Below are positions 1 through 7,658 of a DNA stretch of 10,561 nt, piece by piece. Source of the DNA: CAJAUT01 sp043809365 (GTDB lineage: Bacteria > Patescibacteriota > Microgenomatia > UBA1400 > UBA12108); the NCBI GenBank assembly GCA_043809365.1, contig JAZDDW010000028.1:1-10561 (forward strand), written 5' to 3'. The notes under the pieces are model-generated. The model saw only the letters and a list, made by a program, of their open reading frames with translations, was not told where the DNA came from and searched no databases. Every line of letters starts with the position of its first letter. The stretch's first letter is position 1. Both the position numbers and the translations under genes were made by a program.

Positions 1-3000
1 GAGCCGTGGGTATGTTCGAAGATTAAGGTGACCTGATCGTCGCCACGGTTATCTTGGAGGAGACGGTTGAGTTCGAGGAGCACGGGCTTGCTGGTACCAC
101 TAGGGACATGAATGGTATTGGGTTTGTCAACGGGCGGAGAATCGAGCTTGGAATCGATGACTTGTTCGATCGAGTCGACGATAAAGGAGAGTCGCTCTTC
201 CCTTTCTTCTACCTTGCCCTTGACCAGAACGACACTATTGGGGATAAGAATACTTTTGACAAGCGCATAAGTTTTGGGGAAAACGACTGCCTCGATCTCC
301 CCACCCTCGTCAGTTAAGAGAAGAAAGGCCATTTCCTGTCCCCTTGTCTTGGTGACGACTGTGCGAGCAGTTTTAATAATGGCGGCAATTGTGACTTTTT
401 GATCTTTTTGATCAGGCAGTTCAGTAATGGGTACCGTCCAGTCGGTGTGGGATTTTTTGAGAAGTTTTTGAGAAGGGTGTTCACGCAGATAAATACCCAG
501 GAGTTCGCGCTCCATCTCCATCAGTTCCCGACTACTAAACTCGTCCTTGGTTGAGTGCCAGTCATCGGTGAGCGAGATATCTGCACTCATTAGAGAGTCA
601 AAAAGACCTCCTTGGTTGGAGTTTTTCTCGGCCGTGCTTTTGCCGACTTTGAGACGAATGCGCTCGATCTCCTCAAGAATTACTGCCCGTTTACCAAAAC
701 AATCAAAAGATCCTACCCTGATTAACGATTCAAGGACTTTTTTGTTGACTTTTTGATTGTCCACTCTAGCAATAAAGTCGGTAAAACTTTTGAACTCACC
801 TCCCCCTGTCCGCTCCAGAAGAATATTGTCGATGGCGGCAGTCCCGACATTTTTGATCGCGGTAAATCCGAAACGGATGGCTTGTTTGCCAAGTGAATCT
901 TCGTTTTTCTCGAGAGTGAAGTCGGCGACTGAGTGATTGATTTCGGGTGCCAAAACCCTGATCCCCATGGTTCGACATTCTTCTAGAGAAAGGGCCATTT
1001 TATCTTCACGTCCTGATTCAGCTGACATAAGTGCAGTCATGTACTCGACTGGGTAATGGGCTTTGAGGTAGGCGGTTTGGTAGGCAATCATGGCATAAGA
1101 GGTGGCGTGGGCTTTGTTAAAACCGTAGCCGGCAAAACGTTCGATAAAAGACCAGACTTTTTCGGCAAGATTGGCGGAATAGCCTTGTTTGACGGACTGG
1201 CTAACAAACTGTTTCTTTTCTTTTTTCATGATCTCAACTGACTTTTTCCCCATGGCTCGGCGCAAGATATCAGCTTCTCCCAGAGAGTAACCAGCCATGA
1301 TATTGGCGATCTTTAAAACCTGCTCTTGGTAGACGGCGATGCCGTAAGTTTCTGACAAGATGGGCTTGAGATCGGGATGTAAATATTTCACGCTACTCGG
1401 CTCCAGCTTGCCTTTGACAAACTCGGGAATGAGAGCCATGGGGCCGGGCCGGTAGAGAGCGATAAGAGCGACAATATCACCAAAAACATCCGGTTTAAGC
1501 TGTTTAGCTAGACGTCGCATACCTGGTGACTCCATTTGAAAGACCCCAGTAGTTTCCCCACGAGAAAGCATGGTAAAAACCAGCTTATCGTCAAGAGGCA
1601 GGTCGGATAAATCTACTTGAGTACTCCTGGTATCGCGAATCAGTTTGACAGCATTTTGCAGAATAGTGAGGTTGCGTAGACCCAAAAAATCCATTTTGAG
1701 CAAACCAATGGCATCAGGTTTGACGTTCAAATCGAGCGAGTACATATCGTATTGAGTGGTGATTTTACCTTCTTTGGAGTCACGTTGAAGAGGAGAGTAG
1801 TTGGTGAGGGGAGCATCGGCAATGATGACAGCGGCGGCGTGAGTACTACTGTGACGCGCCACTCCTTCGACGCGCTTGGCAAGATCTAAAAGTTCCTGAT
1901 ATTTAGGGTTTTTGTAGAGCTCTTGTAGTTCTGTGACCTGGGCTAAGGCTTCGTCAATACTACTACCCAAAGGGATTAGTTTGGCTACCATGTCTGGGTC
2001 ACTATAGGGTAATCCCAGTACTCTACCAATGTCGCGAATTGCGGCTCTGGCCTCCATCGTGCCGAAGGTGATAACCTGGGCGACTTTGTCTACTCCGTAT
2101 TTTTCAGTAACATATTCAATGACCCGGTCACGCCCAACATCGGCAATATCAACATCGATATCGGGAGGACTAGGTCGCTGGGGATTTAAAAAACGCTCAA
2201 ATTGCAAGCCATGAGCAAGAGGGTCAATGGAAGTAATCCGCAGAATATAGGAGACGATGGAGCCGGCGGCGCTCCCACGTCCTGGGCCAATCCGAATCCC
2301 ATGAGTTTTGGCCCAGTTGATGAAGTCTTGCACAATCAAGAGATATGACGCGTAACCCTTGTCACAGATCACCCCAAGCTCGTATTCGATCCGTTCTTTA
2401 ATTTCTTTTTCCGGGCGAACGTAGCGAGCTTCCACTTTGTCCTCTACCATCTGACGGAGATAAGACTCGGGAGTCAGTCCAGGTGGCACGGGGAACTTGG
2501 GATAGATCATTTTACCCGTGGGGATCGTCAGGTCACATTTATCCACAATTTTCCTTGTATTACTAATGGCTTCGGGTAGATCGGCAAAAAGATCAAACAT
2601 CTCCTCGCGGGACTTGAGGTAATAGGTCGGAGAGTCGATCATGGTAAAGCGGTTTTTGTCGTCTAGGGTGGTCCGGGTTTGAATGGCGAGAAGAGCGTCT
2701 TGAGCTCGAGCATCCTCGGCGCGCACGTAGTGTACATCGTTGGTGGCTATAAGGGGAACACCAAATTTGCGCGAGAGGGCAAGTAATTGCTCGTTGAGGG
2801 GTTTGAGCAGTTTTTCCAGTCCGTCATGACGCTGAAGTTCTAGATAATAATCATCACCAAAAAGTTCTAGGTAAGCTTTGAGCCGAGTTTCGGCCTCGGC
2901 TATTTCGTTCTTTTGGAGAAGTTGCGGAATTTCTCCCTGGGGACAACCAGAAGTGGCAATCAAGCCCTCGTGATATTTGGTCAGAGCCTCCCAATCTAGA

Positions 3001-3353
3001 CGGGGTTTGTAATAAAAACCCTCTAGATGAGCAATTGTGGCCAAGGACATTAAATTTTGGTAGCCCTGAAAGTTTTTTGCGAGCAAGAGCAAGTGATTGG
3101 TTTTGAAATCGCGTGACTTGTCGGTTCTCTTGCCGGAGGTGTAGTAGGCCTCCATCCCAATAATGGGCTTGATACCAGCGTTTCTGATGGTGTTGTAAAA
3201 ATGGATGGCACCGTACATAGAGCCATGATCGGTCAGGGCAAGGGCATCCATGCCATAACTTTGACAGGCGGCGGCAAGATCCTCGTCTTTGGAGAGACCA
3301 TCGAGAAGACTGTACTGGGTATGAACGTGAAGATGAGTAAAATCTAGGGACAT
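1..3353 (-). CDS. dnaE: DNA polymerase III alpha subunit, DnaE type (3' end cut by window edge)
   Basis: Replicative polymerase catalytic subunit. Reverse-strand translation from the ATG at 3353-3351 stays open for 1117 codons to the window edge, with no intein or frameshift. An N-terminal PHP domain begins with HLHVH (residues 7-11), followed by TDHG (41-44) and a later TNDVHY; these metal ligands are intact, unlike in E. coli DnaE. The polymerase core has PDIDVD with Asp398 and Asp400, and KMDFLGL with Asp555, matching the E. coli catalytic triad 401/403/555. An OB-fold segment lies around residues 985-1040 (VTIAAI...GQEMAFLLLTDEGG). The start cannot move downstream without losing the HLHVH motif. 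The spacer from the gatB stop is 4 nt. AAGG ends only 2 nt before the ATG, too close to be a normal ribosome site. The C-terminal tail lies outside the window. Identity is very secure. Confidence 0.97.
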   Translation of the reverse strand, partial: MSLDFTHLHVHTQYSLLDGLSKDEDLAAACQSYGMDALALTDHGSMYGAIHFYNTIRNAGIKPIIGMEAYYTSGKRTDKSRDFKTNHLLLLAKNFQGYQNLMSLATIAHLEGFYYKPRLDWEALTKYHEGLIATSGCPQGEIPQLLQKNEIAEAETRLKAYLELFGDDYYLELQRHDGLEKLLKPLNEQLLALSRKFGVPLIATNDVHYVRAEDARAQDALLAIQTRTTLDDKNRFTMIDSPTYYLKSREEMFDLFADLPEAISNTRKIVDKCDLTIPTGKMIYPKFPVPPGLTPESYLRQMVEDKVEARYVRPEKEIKERIEYELGVICDKGYASYLLIVQDFINWAKTHGIRIGPGRGSAAGSIVSYILRITSIDPLAHGLQFERFLNPQRPSPPDIDVDIADVGRDRVIEYVTEKYGVDKVAQVITFGTMEARAAIRDIGRVLGLPYSDPDMVAKLIPLGSSIDEALAQVTELQELYKNPKYQELLDLAKRVEGVARHSSTHAAAVIIADAPLTNYSPLQRDSKEGKITTQYDMYSLDLNVKPDAIGLLKMDFLGLRNLTILQNAVKLIRDTRSTQVDLSDLPLDDKLVFTMLSRGETTGVFQMESPGMRRLAKQLKPDVFGDIVALIALYRPGPMALIPEFVKGKLEPSSVKYLHPDLKPILSETYGIAVYQEQVLKIANIMAGYSLGEADILRRAMGKKSVEIMKKEKKQFVSQSVKQGYSANLAEKVWSFIERFAGYGFNKAHATSYAMIAYQTAYLKAHYPVEYMTALMSAESGREDKMALSLEECRTMGIRVLAPEINHSVADFTLEKNEDSLGKQAIRFGFTAIKNVGTAAIDNILLERTGGGEFKSFTDFIARVDNQKVNKKVLESLIRVGSFDCFGKRAVILEEIERIRLKVGKSTAEKNSNQGGLFDSLMSADISLTDDWHSTKDEFSSRELMEMERELLGIYLREHPSQKLLKKSHTDWTVPITELPDQKDQKVTIAAIIKTARTVVTKTRGQEMAFLLLTDEGGEIEAVVFPKTYALVKSILIPNSVVLVKGKVEEREERLSFIVDSIEQVIDSKLDSPPVDKPNTIHVPSGTSKPVLLELNRLLQDNRGDDQVTLIFEHTHG

Positions 3354-3357
3354 GTCC

Positions 3358-4671
3358 TTAGTTTAGCAGATCTTTAAGGAGTTGATTAACTGTTGGGGCG
3401 TCGGCTTGACCGCCTGTGGCTTTCATGATTGCGCCGACGAAATAGCCAAGAGCGTTGGACTTGCCGGATTGGTAGTCGGCCACAACACCCGGGTTATCGG
3501 CCAGGACTTTCTCGATAATGGGCTTGAGGATAGACTCGTCAGTGATTTTGTCGGCGGATTTGGCTGCAAGCGATTTCAGATACACTTCAGGACTTACTTT
3601 TTGGTAATCTACTTTCTTGTTGACGAGATCATTGGCGGCTTGAACCGTGGCTGTTGAGTTCAATGTTTTCACTTGTTCAATAAATGTGAGCATTTCCGGG
3701 TTTTGCCCCAGAATTTTAGCGGCGGTGGGTGAGACGCCAGCTTCAACAAGATTTTTTTCAACTTCGGCGGGGAGGACGGTCAAACGATTCCGAATGCTCT
3801 CGACCAGCTCACGGGATATCACTAGGGGTGGGATGTCGGGCTCGGGGAAGTAGCGGTAGTCGGCGGCGTCCTCCTTGGTGCGTTGAGAGACGGTCGAGTT
3901 GGAAGTGGCGCGATAACCTCGAGTCTCCTGAACGGGAACCTGTCCCTTATCTAGAATTTCTGTCTGGCGTTTGTATTCGTAATCTAGGGAGTTAGCAAAG
4001 AAACGGAAGGAGTTAATGTTTTTAACTTCGACTTTGTAAGCGGGCAATTTCCCGTCAGGGGAGAGAGAAATATTGGCCTCTAGGCGCATACTCCCCTTTT
4101 CCATATCACAGTCTGAGATACCGAGGGCGCGGATAATGTCTCGGAGTTTTTTCAAAAATTCCTTGGCCATTTCGGGAGATTGGATATCTGGCTCGGTGAC
4201 AATCTCCATGAGAGGGACGGAGGAGCGGTTAAAGTCGATGAGCGAGACTTTTTTGCCATCAACTACTGCGTGCTGGAGCTTGGCGGTATCTTCTTCGAGG
4301 TGAATACGAGTCAGGTTGACCCGGCCAAAGGAGGTGTCGAGGTAGCCACCCACACAGAGAGGTTGGTCGTACTGGGAGATTTGGTAACCCTTGGGGAGGT
4401 CGGGATAGAAGTAGTGCTTGCGATCAAATTTGCTCACCTCTGCAATCTGACTATGGAGTGCAAGGCCCAAGAGAATCGTGTCTTCGATTGCTTTTTTGTT
4501 GGGAACGGGTAAGGCTCCGGGCATGCCAAGACAAACTGGGCATGTGTAAATATTGGGTTTGGGTGCGTGAAAAGGATCGTTTTTACACCCACAGAACATC
4601 TTACTCTTGGTCTTGAGTTCGACGTGGATCTCGGCACCACACACTAATTGGTATTTAGTATTAAGTATCAT
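3358..4671 (-). CDS. gatB: Aspartyl/glutamyl-tRNA(Asn/Gln) amidotransferase subunit B
   Basis: GatB binds the misacylated tRNA and activates the Glu or Asp side chain by ATP-dependent phosphorylation, so that ammonia from GatA can form Gln-tRNA(Gln) or Asn-tRNA(Asn). The 437-residue product opens with the family signature GAEIHVELKTKSKMF (residues 12-26). It has the paired cysteines C27/C29 and C44/C47 (CPVCLGMPG), expected to bind zinc. Further family blocks follow: KHYFYPDLPKGYQISQYDQP, VPLMEIVTEPD and a YRYFPEPDIPPL segment. The C-terminal YqeY-like tail domain is present and ends at NQLLKDLLN, slightly shorter than the usual 470-480 residue proteins. The start ATG overlaps the gatA stop (ATGA), and a weak GAGG lies 7 nt upstream, so translation is probably coupled to gatA. 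Identity is very secure; whether it serves Gln, Asn or both cannot be told here. Confidence 0.97.
   Translation of the reverse strand: MILNTKYQLVCGAEIHVELKTKSKMFCGCKNDPFHAPKPNIYTCPVCLGMPGALPVPNKKAIEDTILLGLALHSQIAEVSKFDRKHYFYPDLPKGYQISQYDQPLCVGGYLDTSFGRVNLTRIHLEEDTAKLQHAVVDGKKVSLIDFNRSSVPLMEIVTEPDIQSPEMAKEFLKKLRDIIRALGISDCDMEKGSMRLEANISLSPDGKLPAYKVEVKNINSFRFFANSLDYEYKRQTEILDKGQVPVQETRGYRATSNSTVSQRTKEDAADYRYFPEPDIPPLVISRELVESIRNRLTVLPAEVEKNLVEAGVSPTAAKILGQNPEMLTFIEQVKTLNSTATVQAANDLVNKKVDYQKVSPEVYLKSLAAKSADKITDESILKPIIEKVLADNPGVVADYQSGKSNALGYFVGAIMKATGGQADAPTVNQLLKDLLN
3359..3378. repeat. Short direct repeat, copy upstream of dnaE
   Basis: Core (plus strand) TAGTTTAGCAGAT, then C and TTTAAG. 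It matches the copy at 6389-6407 in all 19 shared bases, with one extra base here. It overlaps the last codons and stop of gatB and ends 6 nt upstream of the dnaE ATG. On the minus strand it contains TGC-TAAACT, an extended -10-like box. Confidence 0.6.
3360..3368 (-). promoter_or_regulatory. Extended -10-like box before dnaE
   Basis: Minus-strand TGC-TAAACT (3368-3360), with the dnaE ATG 6 nt downstream. TAAACT matches the consensus at 4 of 6 positions, and the -35 region is poor. It lies inside the 3' end of gatB, so it would give dnaE an internal, leaderless promoter. Confidence 0.35.
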
Positions 4672-6077
4672 GTATTAACCTCTAATTTGTTATTTTTCCA
4701 ATTAACGGATTGTTCGTAGGCGTAGGCAGTATTTAAGATTAACTGTTCATGAAAATGAGGAGCAAGAAATTGAGCACCTACGGGTAATTGACCGATGAGT
4801 CCACAAGGAACATTGATGCTGGACAACCCCGTTAAAGAGCCGCCTTCTAACAAAATATCTTGCAACTCGCCAAACATAGCCTGATCTTGGCTAGAGCCGA
4901 TTGAGAGAGCGGTAGAGGGTGAAGTCGGAGCCAGAATAACATCAACTGACTGGAATACCCGAGCAAAATCCTGTTTGAGTAGTTCTCTGACCATTTCGGC
5001 CTTTTTGTAGTAGGCGTCGTAATAACCAGAAGAAAGAGCATAAGTACCAAGCATAATGCGTCGTTTGGCTTCGTCGCCAAAATAAGTACGGTCGTGACCA
5101 TAACGAATGCCATCGTAGCGAGCCAGATTGGACGAAACCTCACTTCTTTGAATGATGGTATAGTCGGCAATCGAATATTTTGGATTGATCAAATTGACGG
5201 GAATAATTGTCGCACCCAATTTTTCACACTGATTTGCCACCTTTTTCACCAGGTCATTTACTCCGGGGAGAGCTGCAGAGAGAAAATATTCGGCCGGGAG
5301 GCCAATACGGAGATCTTTGAGATCGATGGCTAAGTGTTGGTAATAATTGGGAACCGAAAGGGGCGAGGAGGTAGCATCACGGGGGTCTAGTCCAGCTATC
5401 AAGGAGAGTAAATAGGCGGAATCAGCTACTGTTTTGGTGATTGGTCCGGGAGAGTCAAGTGAACTCCCCATGGCGACAACGCCATAGCGACTAACTCGAC
5501 CATAGGTAGGCTTCATACCCACGACTCCACACCAACTAGCAGGTTGCTTGGTAGAGCCTGCTGTTTCTGAGCCGATTGCGGCGATCGTCTCGTTGGAGCT
5601 CACGGCCGCGGCAGAGCCACCTGACGAGCCACCTGGCAACTTGGTAAGATCGTGGGGATTGTGGGTGGGGCCATAATCAGAAGTTTCTGTAGAGGAGCCG
5701 TGTGCCCAAGCATCCATATTGGTTTTGCCGAGAATAACTGCGCCAGCTTGTTTGAGCTTTTGGGTGACTGTCGATTCGTAGGGAGGCATAAATTGATCCA
5801 GAACCTTGGAGCTGGCGGTCGTACGTTGTCCAAAAGTGAGGAAGTTGTCCTTGATGGCGAGCGGGATGCCAGACAAGGGAAGGATGATCCCCTCTTTATC
5901 TGCTCGTTTGGCGGAGTCTAATGCATCGTCTGAGAGGATGGTAACAAATGCGTGTAAATCGCCTTCTTGTTGTTCGATGGCGTCTAGACATGAGGTTGTG
6001 AGTTCAACTGAAGAAATCTCCTTTTTAACGAGTAAATCTCTACTTTCGATGAGGGTAAGCTGATTAAGTCGTTTCAT
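4668..6077 (-). CDS. gatA: Aspartyl/glutamyl-tRNA amidotransferase subunit A (glutaminase)
   Basis: GatA is the amidase-signature subunit that hydrolyses glutamine and passes ammonia to GatB. The 469-residue length is normal. The Ser-cisSer-Lys catalytic triad is visible: Lys76 in GIPLAIKDNF, Ser151 in LPGGSSGGSAAAV, and Ser175 in GSETAGSTKQPA. The spacings of 75 and 24 residues equal those of K79/S154/S178 in Staphylococcus aureus GatA. The loop after the nucleophile, TKQPASWCGVVG, departs from the very common IRQPA; Ala and Glu also replace the usual residues just before it. The gene overlaps gatC and gatB at ATGA junctions, has no Shine-Dalgarno of its own, and is best read as translationally coupled in a gatC-gatA-gatB operon. 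Function is secure. Confidence 0.97.
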   Translation of the reverse strand: MKRLNQLTLIESRDLLVKKEISSVELTTSCLDAIEQQEGDLHAFVTILSDDALDSAKRADKEGIILPLSGIPLAIKDNFLTFGQRTTASSKVLDQFMPPYESTVTQKLKQAGAVILGKTNMDAWAHGSSTETSDYGPTHNPHDLTKLPGGSSGGSAAAVSSNETIAAIGSETAGSTKQPASWCGVVGMKPTYGRVSRYGVVAMGSSLDSPGPITKTVADSAYLLSLIAGLDPRDATSSPLSVPNYYQHLAIDLKDLRIGLPAEYFLSAALPGVNDLVKKVANQCEKLGATIIPVNLINPKYSIADYTIIQRSEVSSNLARYDGIRYGHDRTYFGDEAKRRIMLGTYALSSGYYDAYYKKAEMVRELLKQDFARVFQSVDVILAPTSPSTALSIGSSQDQAMFGELQDILLEGGSLTGLSSINVPCGLIGQLPVGAQFLAPHFHEQLILNTAYAYEQSVNWKNNKLEVNT

Positions 6078-6382
6078 GTATCTTTGGGCTCGAAGATGGC
6101 GGGTACCATAAAATAACCATTATGGGTATGAGCTGAATTTTGGAGAGCCATTGTTTGGGAAAATGATGGTTGGACAGTGTCCTCTCTCCAGACATTGGTA
6201 AGGCCAGAGGCAGAGGAGGTTATTTTTACTTTGGTTGTATCTAGTTCTTTTAAAACTCCGATAGCTTGGAGAGCCTCATCGAGCTGGAGACGAATTTTGG
6301 CTTGTTGATCAGCAGAAAGAGTGAGGTTGGCCTGCGTAACTAATTTGGAAAAACTATCGTCGGTGAGGGAAGTACTTGTCAT
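6074..6382 (-). CDS. gatC: Aspartyl/glutamyl-tRNA amidotransferase subunit C
   Basis: GatC is the small non-catalytic subunit that holds GatA and GatB together. The helical N-terminal part (LTDDSFSKLVTQANLTLS) is followed by the diagnostic strap: LDTTKVKITSSASGLTNVWREDTVQPSFS, then a HTHNGYFMVPAIFE ending that corresponds to the GFFRVPRVLE tail of the family. The start chosen is the ATG at 6382-6380, giving 102 residues. A TTG at 6388 would add two residues, but it sits against a -10-like box and neither start has a Shine-Dalgarno. The stop TGA overlaps the gatA ATG. It begins about 20 nt after the stop of the deaminase-like ORF. Confidence 0.93.
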   Translation of the reverse strand: MTSTSLTDDSFSKLVTQANLTLSADQQAKIRLQLDEALQAIGVLKELDTTKVKITSSASGLTNVWREDTVQPSFSQTMALQNSAHTHNGYFMVPAIFEPKDT

Positions 6383-6388
6383 GACCAA

Positions 6389-6407
6389 TAGTTTAGCAGA
6401 TTTTAAG
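6389..6407. repeat. Short direct repeat, copy upstream of gatC
   Basis: Core TAGTTTAGCAGAT followed directly by TTTAAG; second copy of the element at 3359-3378. It overlaps the stop of the deaminase-like ORF and ends 7 nt upstream of the gatC ATG. It carries the same minus-strand TGC-TAAACT box. Confidence 0.6.
6390..6398 (-). promoter_or_regulatory. Extended -10-like box before gatC
   Basis: Minus-strand TGC-TAAACT (6398-6390), with the ATG of gatC 7 nt downstream; same box as before dnaE. It would allow gatCAB to be transcribed apart from the upstream deaminase-like gene. Confidence 0.3.
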
Positions 6408-6726
6408 CGCTAAGGGCGGCGTTGGCTGCTAAGATACGCTCCGGACTACAAGCCTCTAGAAATTGACAAGCTCGAACCTCTCTACCCTTTGTGAAAATTG
6501 AGACAGGTTTCAGTTTGTTAGGCATTTCTTCACAGCCAGGACATGGTCTAATAAGTGCAGTACCTATCACCAATGTTGGTGGTATGTTTGGGGGTAAAGA
6601 ATCTACCCAGGCTTTAAAGGCAACTGCGGTAGCTTCGATTTTATGTCCGGAATTTGCACCTAGTCCACAAGTGATACTCCTTTTATCAACTTCAAGATTT
6701 GAAACGGTTAACCCCATGGAGAGCAT
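6403..6726 (-). CDS. Putative cytidine-deaminase-fold protein with an atypical HxxE site (function unproven)
   Basis: A 107-residue protein upstream of gatC. The pattern resembles a small cytidine deaminase: a glycine-rich strand (TCGLGANSG, 19-27), a helix EATAVAFKAW (31-40) comparable to the ERTAIFKA helix after the CAE motif, a strand TLVIGTALI (51-59), the zinc motif PCPGC (61-65), a strand PVSIF (74-78), a glycine and a short helix. The catalytic motif is off: H28-K-I-E31 has two residues between His and Glu, where the family has one (HAE or CAE). It is also shorter at the N terminus than typical 130-residue deaminases. The start is fixed because the frame meets a stop seven codons upstream with no alternative start between; ATG at codon 4 is possible. 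No Shine-Dalgarno is seen. It probably shares a transcript with gatCAB. That it is a real gene is likely; the enzymatic assignment is only a pattern match. Confidence 0.6.
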   Translation of the reverse strand: MLSMGLTVSNLEVDKRSITCGLGANSGHKIEATAVAFKAWVDSLPPNIPPTLVIGTALIRPCPGCEEMPNKLKPVSIFTKGREVRACQFLEACSPERILAANAALSA

Positions 6727-6732
6727 TCTACC

Positions 6733-6738
6733 ATAATA
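6733..6738 (-). promoter_or_regulatory. Possible -10 box before the deaminase-like gene
   Basis: Minus-strand TATTAT with the ATG 6 nt downstream; no proper -35 and no extended -10. An alternative TATAGT lies further upstream. It sits in the 28 nt gap after htpX, where no terminator is seen, so readthrough from htpX is also possible. Confidence 0.25.
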
Positions 6739-6754
6739 GTCAAATTACTATAAG

Positions 6755-7657
6755 TTATATTCCCCCCTCTAAAGCCTTGATGCGATCAACAATCGGGGGG
6801 TGAGTGTTAAAGAGATTGGCAAGCCAGGAACCGTGGGTCTCGGAGGTAACAGGATCGTCAATGTAGAGGTGGGCGGTGGCGGTATTAGCTGATTCGAGCT
6901 GGATATTTTCGTGAGCCATGATTTTTTTAAGTGCACCAATGAGACCTGAAGGTTGTCGAGTGAGATGAGCGGCACTGGCATCGGCATAGAATTCGCGCCG
7001 ACGTGAGATCGCAAGTTGAATCAACTGGGCAATAATCGGGGCGAGGACAATGAAAATAATTCCAATTACCATGACTATGGCGTTACCCTTGCTATCGCTA
7101 TCCCTATCCCCTCCCCGGTGCCAGCTCAAACGCCAGGACCAGTTGAGTACCATGGCAATCGTACCTACTAGGATCGCCACAATGGTCATGAGGCGAGTAT
7201 CGTAATTGCGGATGTGACTTAGCTCGTGAGCGACAACTCCCTCTAGTTCGGTACGACTCAAGGTATCCAAGAGTCCTTGGGTGACGGCGATGGCGCCATG
7301 TTGGGGGTCTCTCCCTGTGGCAAAAGCGTTTAAGGCCGGACTATCAATTACATAAGTCCTAGGGGTGGGGATCTGTGCTACCCGTGTAAGATTGTCCACG
7401 GCACTCAAATACTGCGGGTGAGTTTTGCGCGTGACAAGGTGAGCACCAGCAAGGGAGAGAGCGATCGAATCAGAGTTGTAGTAACTGACAAACGAACCCA
7501 CACTAGAGATAAGGAGAGCAAATACCAGGAAAGTCCAGTCGTAGGAGTAGAGATAGGCAAAGAAATAGCCAAAAGCGGTCACAAAAGTGATAAAAATCGC
7601 TATCACCCAGAAACTGCGCCTTTTATTGGCATCTATTTGCTCGTAGATGTTTAACAT
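6755..7657 (-). CDS. htpX: M48-family membrane zinc metalloprotease, HtpX homolog
   Basis: A membrane-bound M48 endopeptidase that in other bacteria degrades misfolded membrane proteins. Taking the ATG at 7657, the product is 300 residues. Hydrophobic segments lie near 17-38, 42-60, 155-173 and 192-216. The zinc site HELSH is at 144-148 and the third ligand is in REFYAD (Glu222). The C-terminal FNTHPPIVDRIKAL is typical of HtpX. An in-frame ATG at 7726 would add 23 residues that overlap the lemA 3' end and lack family character; it was rejected. The chosen ATG follows the lemA stop after one base and has no Shine-Dalgarno, so it is probably coupled to lemA. The lemA-htpX pairing is common in Gram-positive and CPR genomes. 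Confidence 0.93.
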   Translation of the reverse strand: MLNIYEQIDANKRRSFWVIAIFITFVTAFGYFFAYLYSYDWTFLVFALLISSVGSFVSYYNSDSIALSLAGAHLVTRKTHPQYLSAVDNLTRVAQIPTPRTYVIDSPALNAFATGRDPQHGAIAVTQGLLDTLSRTELEGVVAHELSHIRNYDTRLMTIVAILVGTIAMVLNWSWRLSWHRGGDRDSDSKGNAIVMVIGIIFIVLAPIIAQLIQLAISRRREFYADASAAHLTRQPSGLIGALKKIMAHENIQLESANTATAHLYIDDPVTSETHGSWLANLFNTHPPIVDRIKALEGGI

Positions 7658-7658
7658 A

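Noticed and set aside
54..1241. Plus-strand ORFs within the first 3.3 kb
   Set aside because: They lie antisense to an uninterrupted dnaE frame with complete family motifs and show no recognisable protein features.
6491..6736. Plus-strand ORF opposite the deaminase-like gene
   Set aside because: No start signals or recognisable motifs, and the minus-strand frame carries the zinc motif and a consistent strand/helix pattern.
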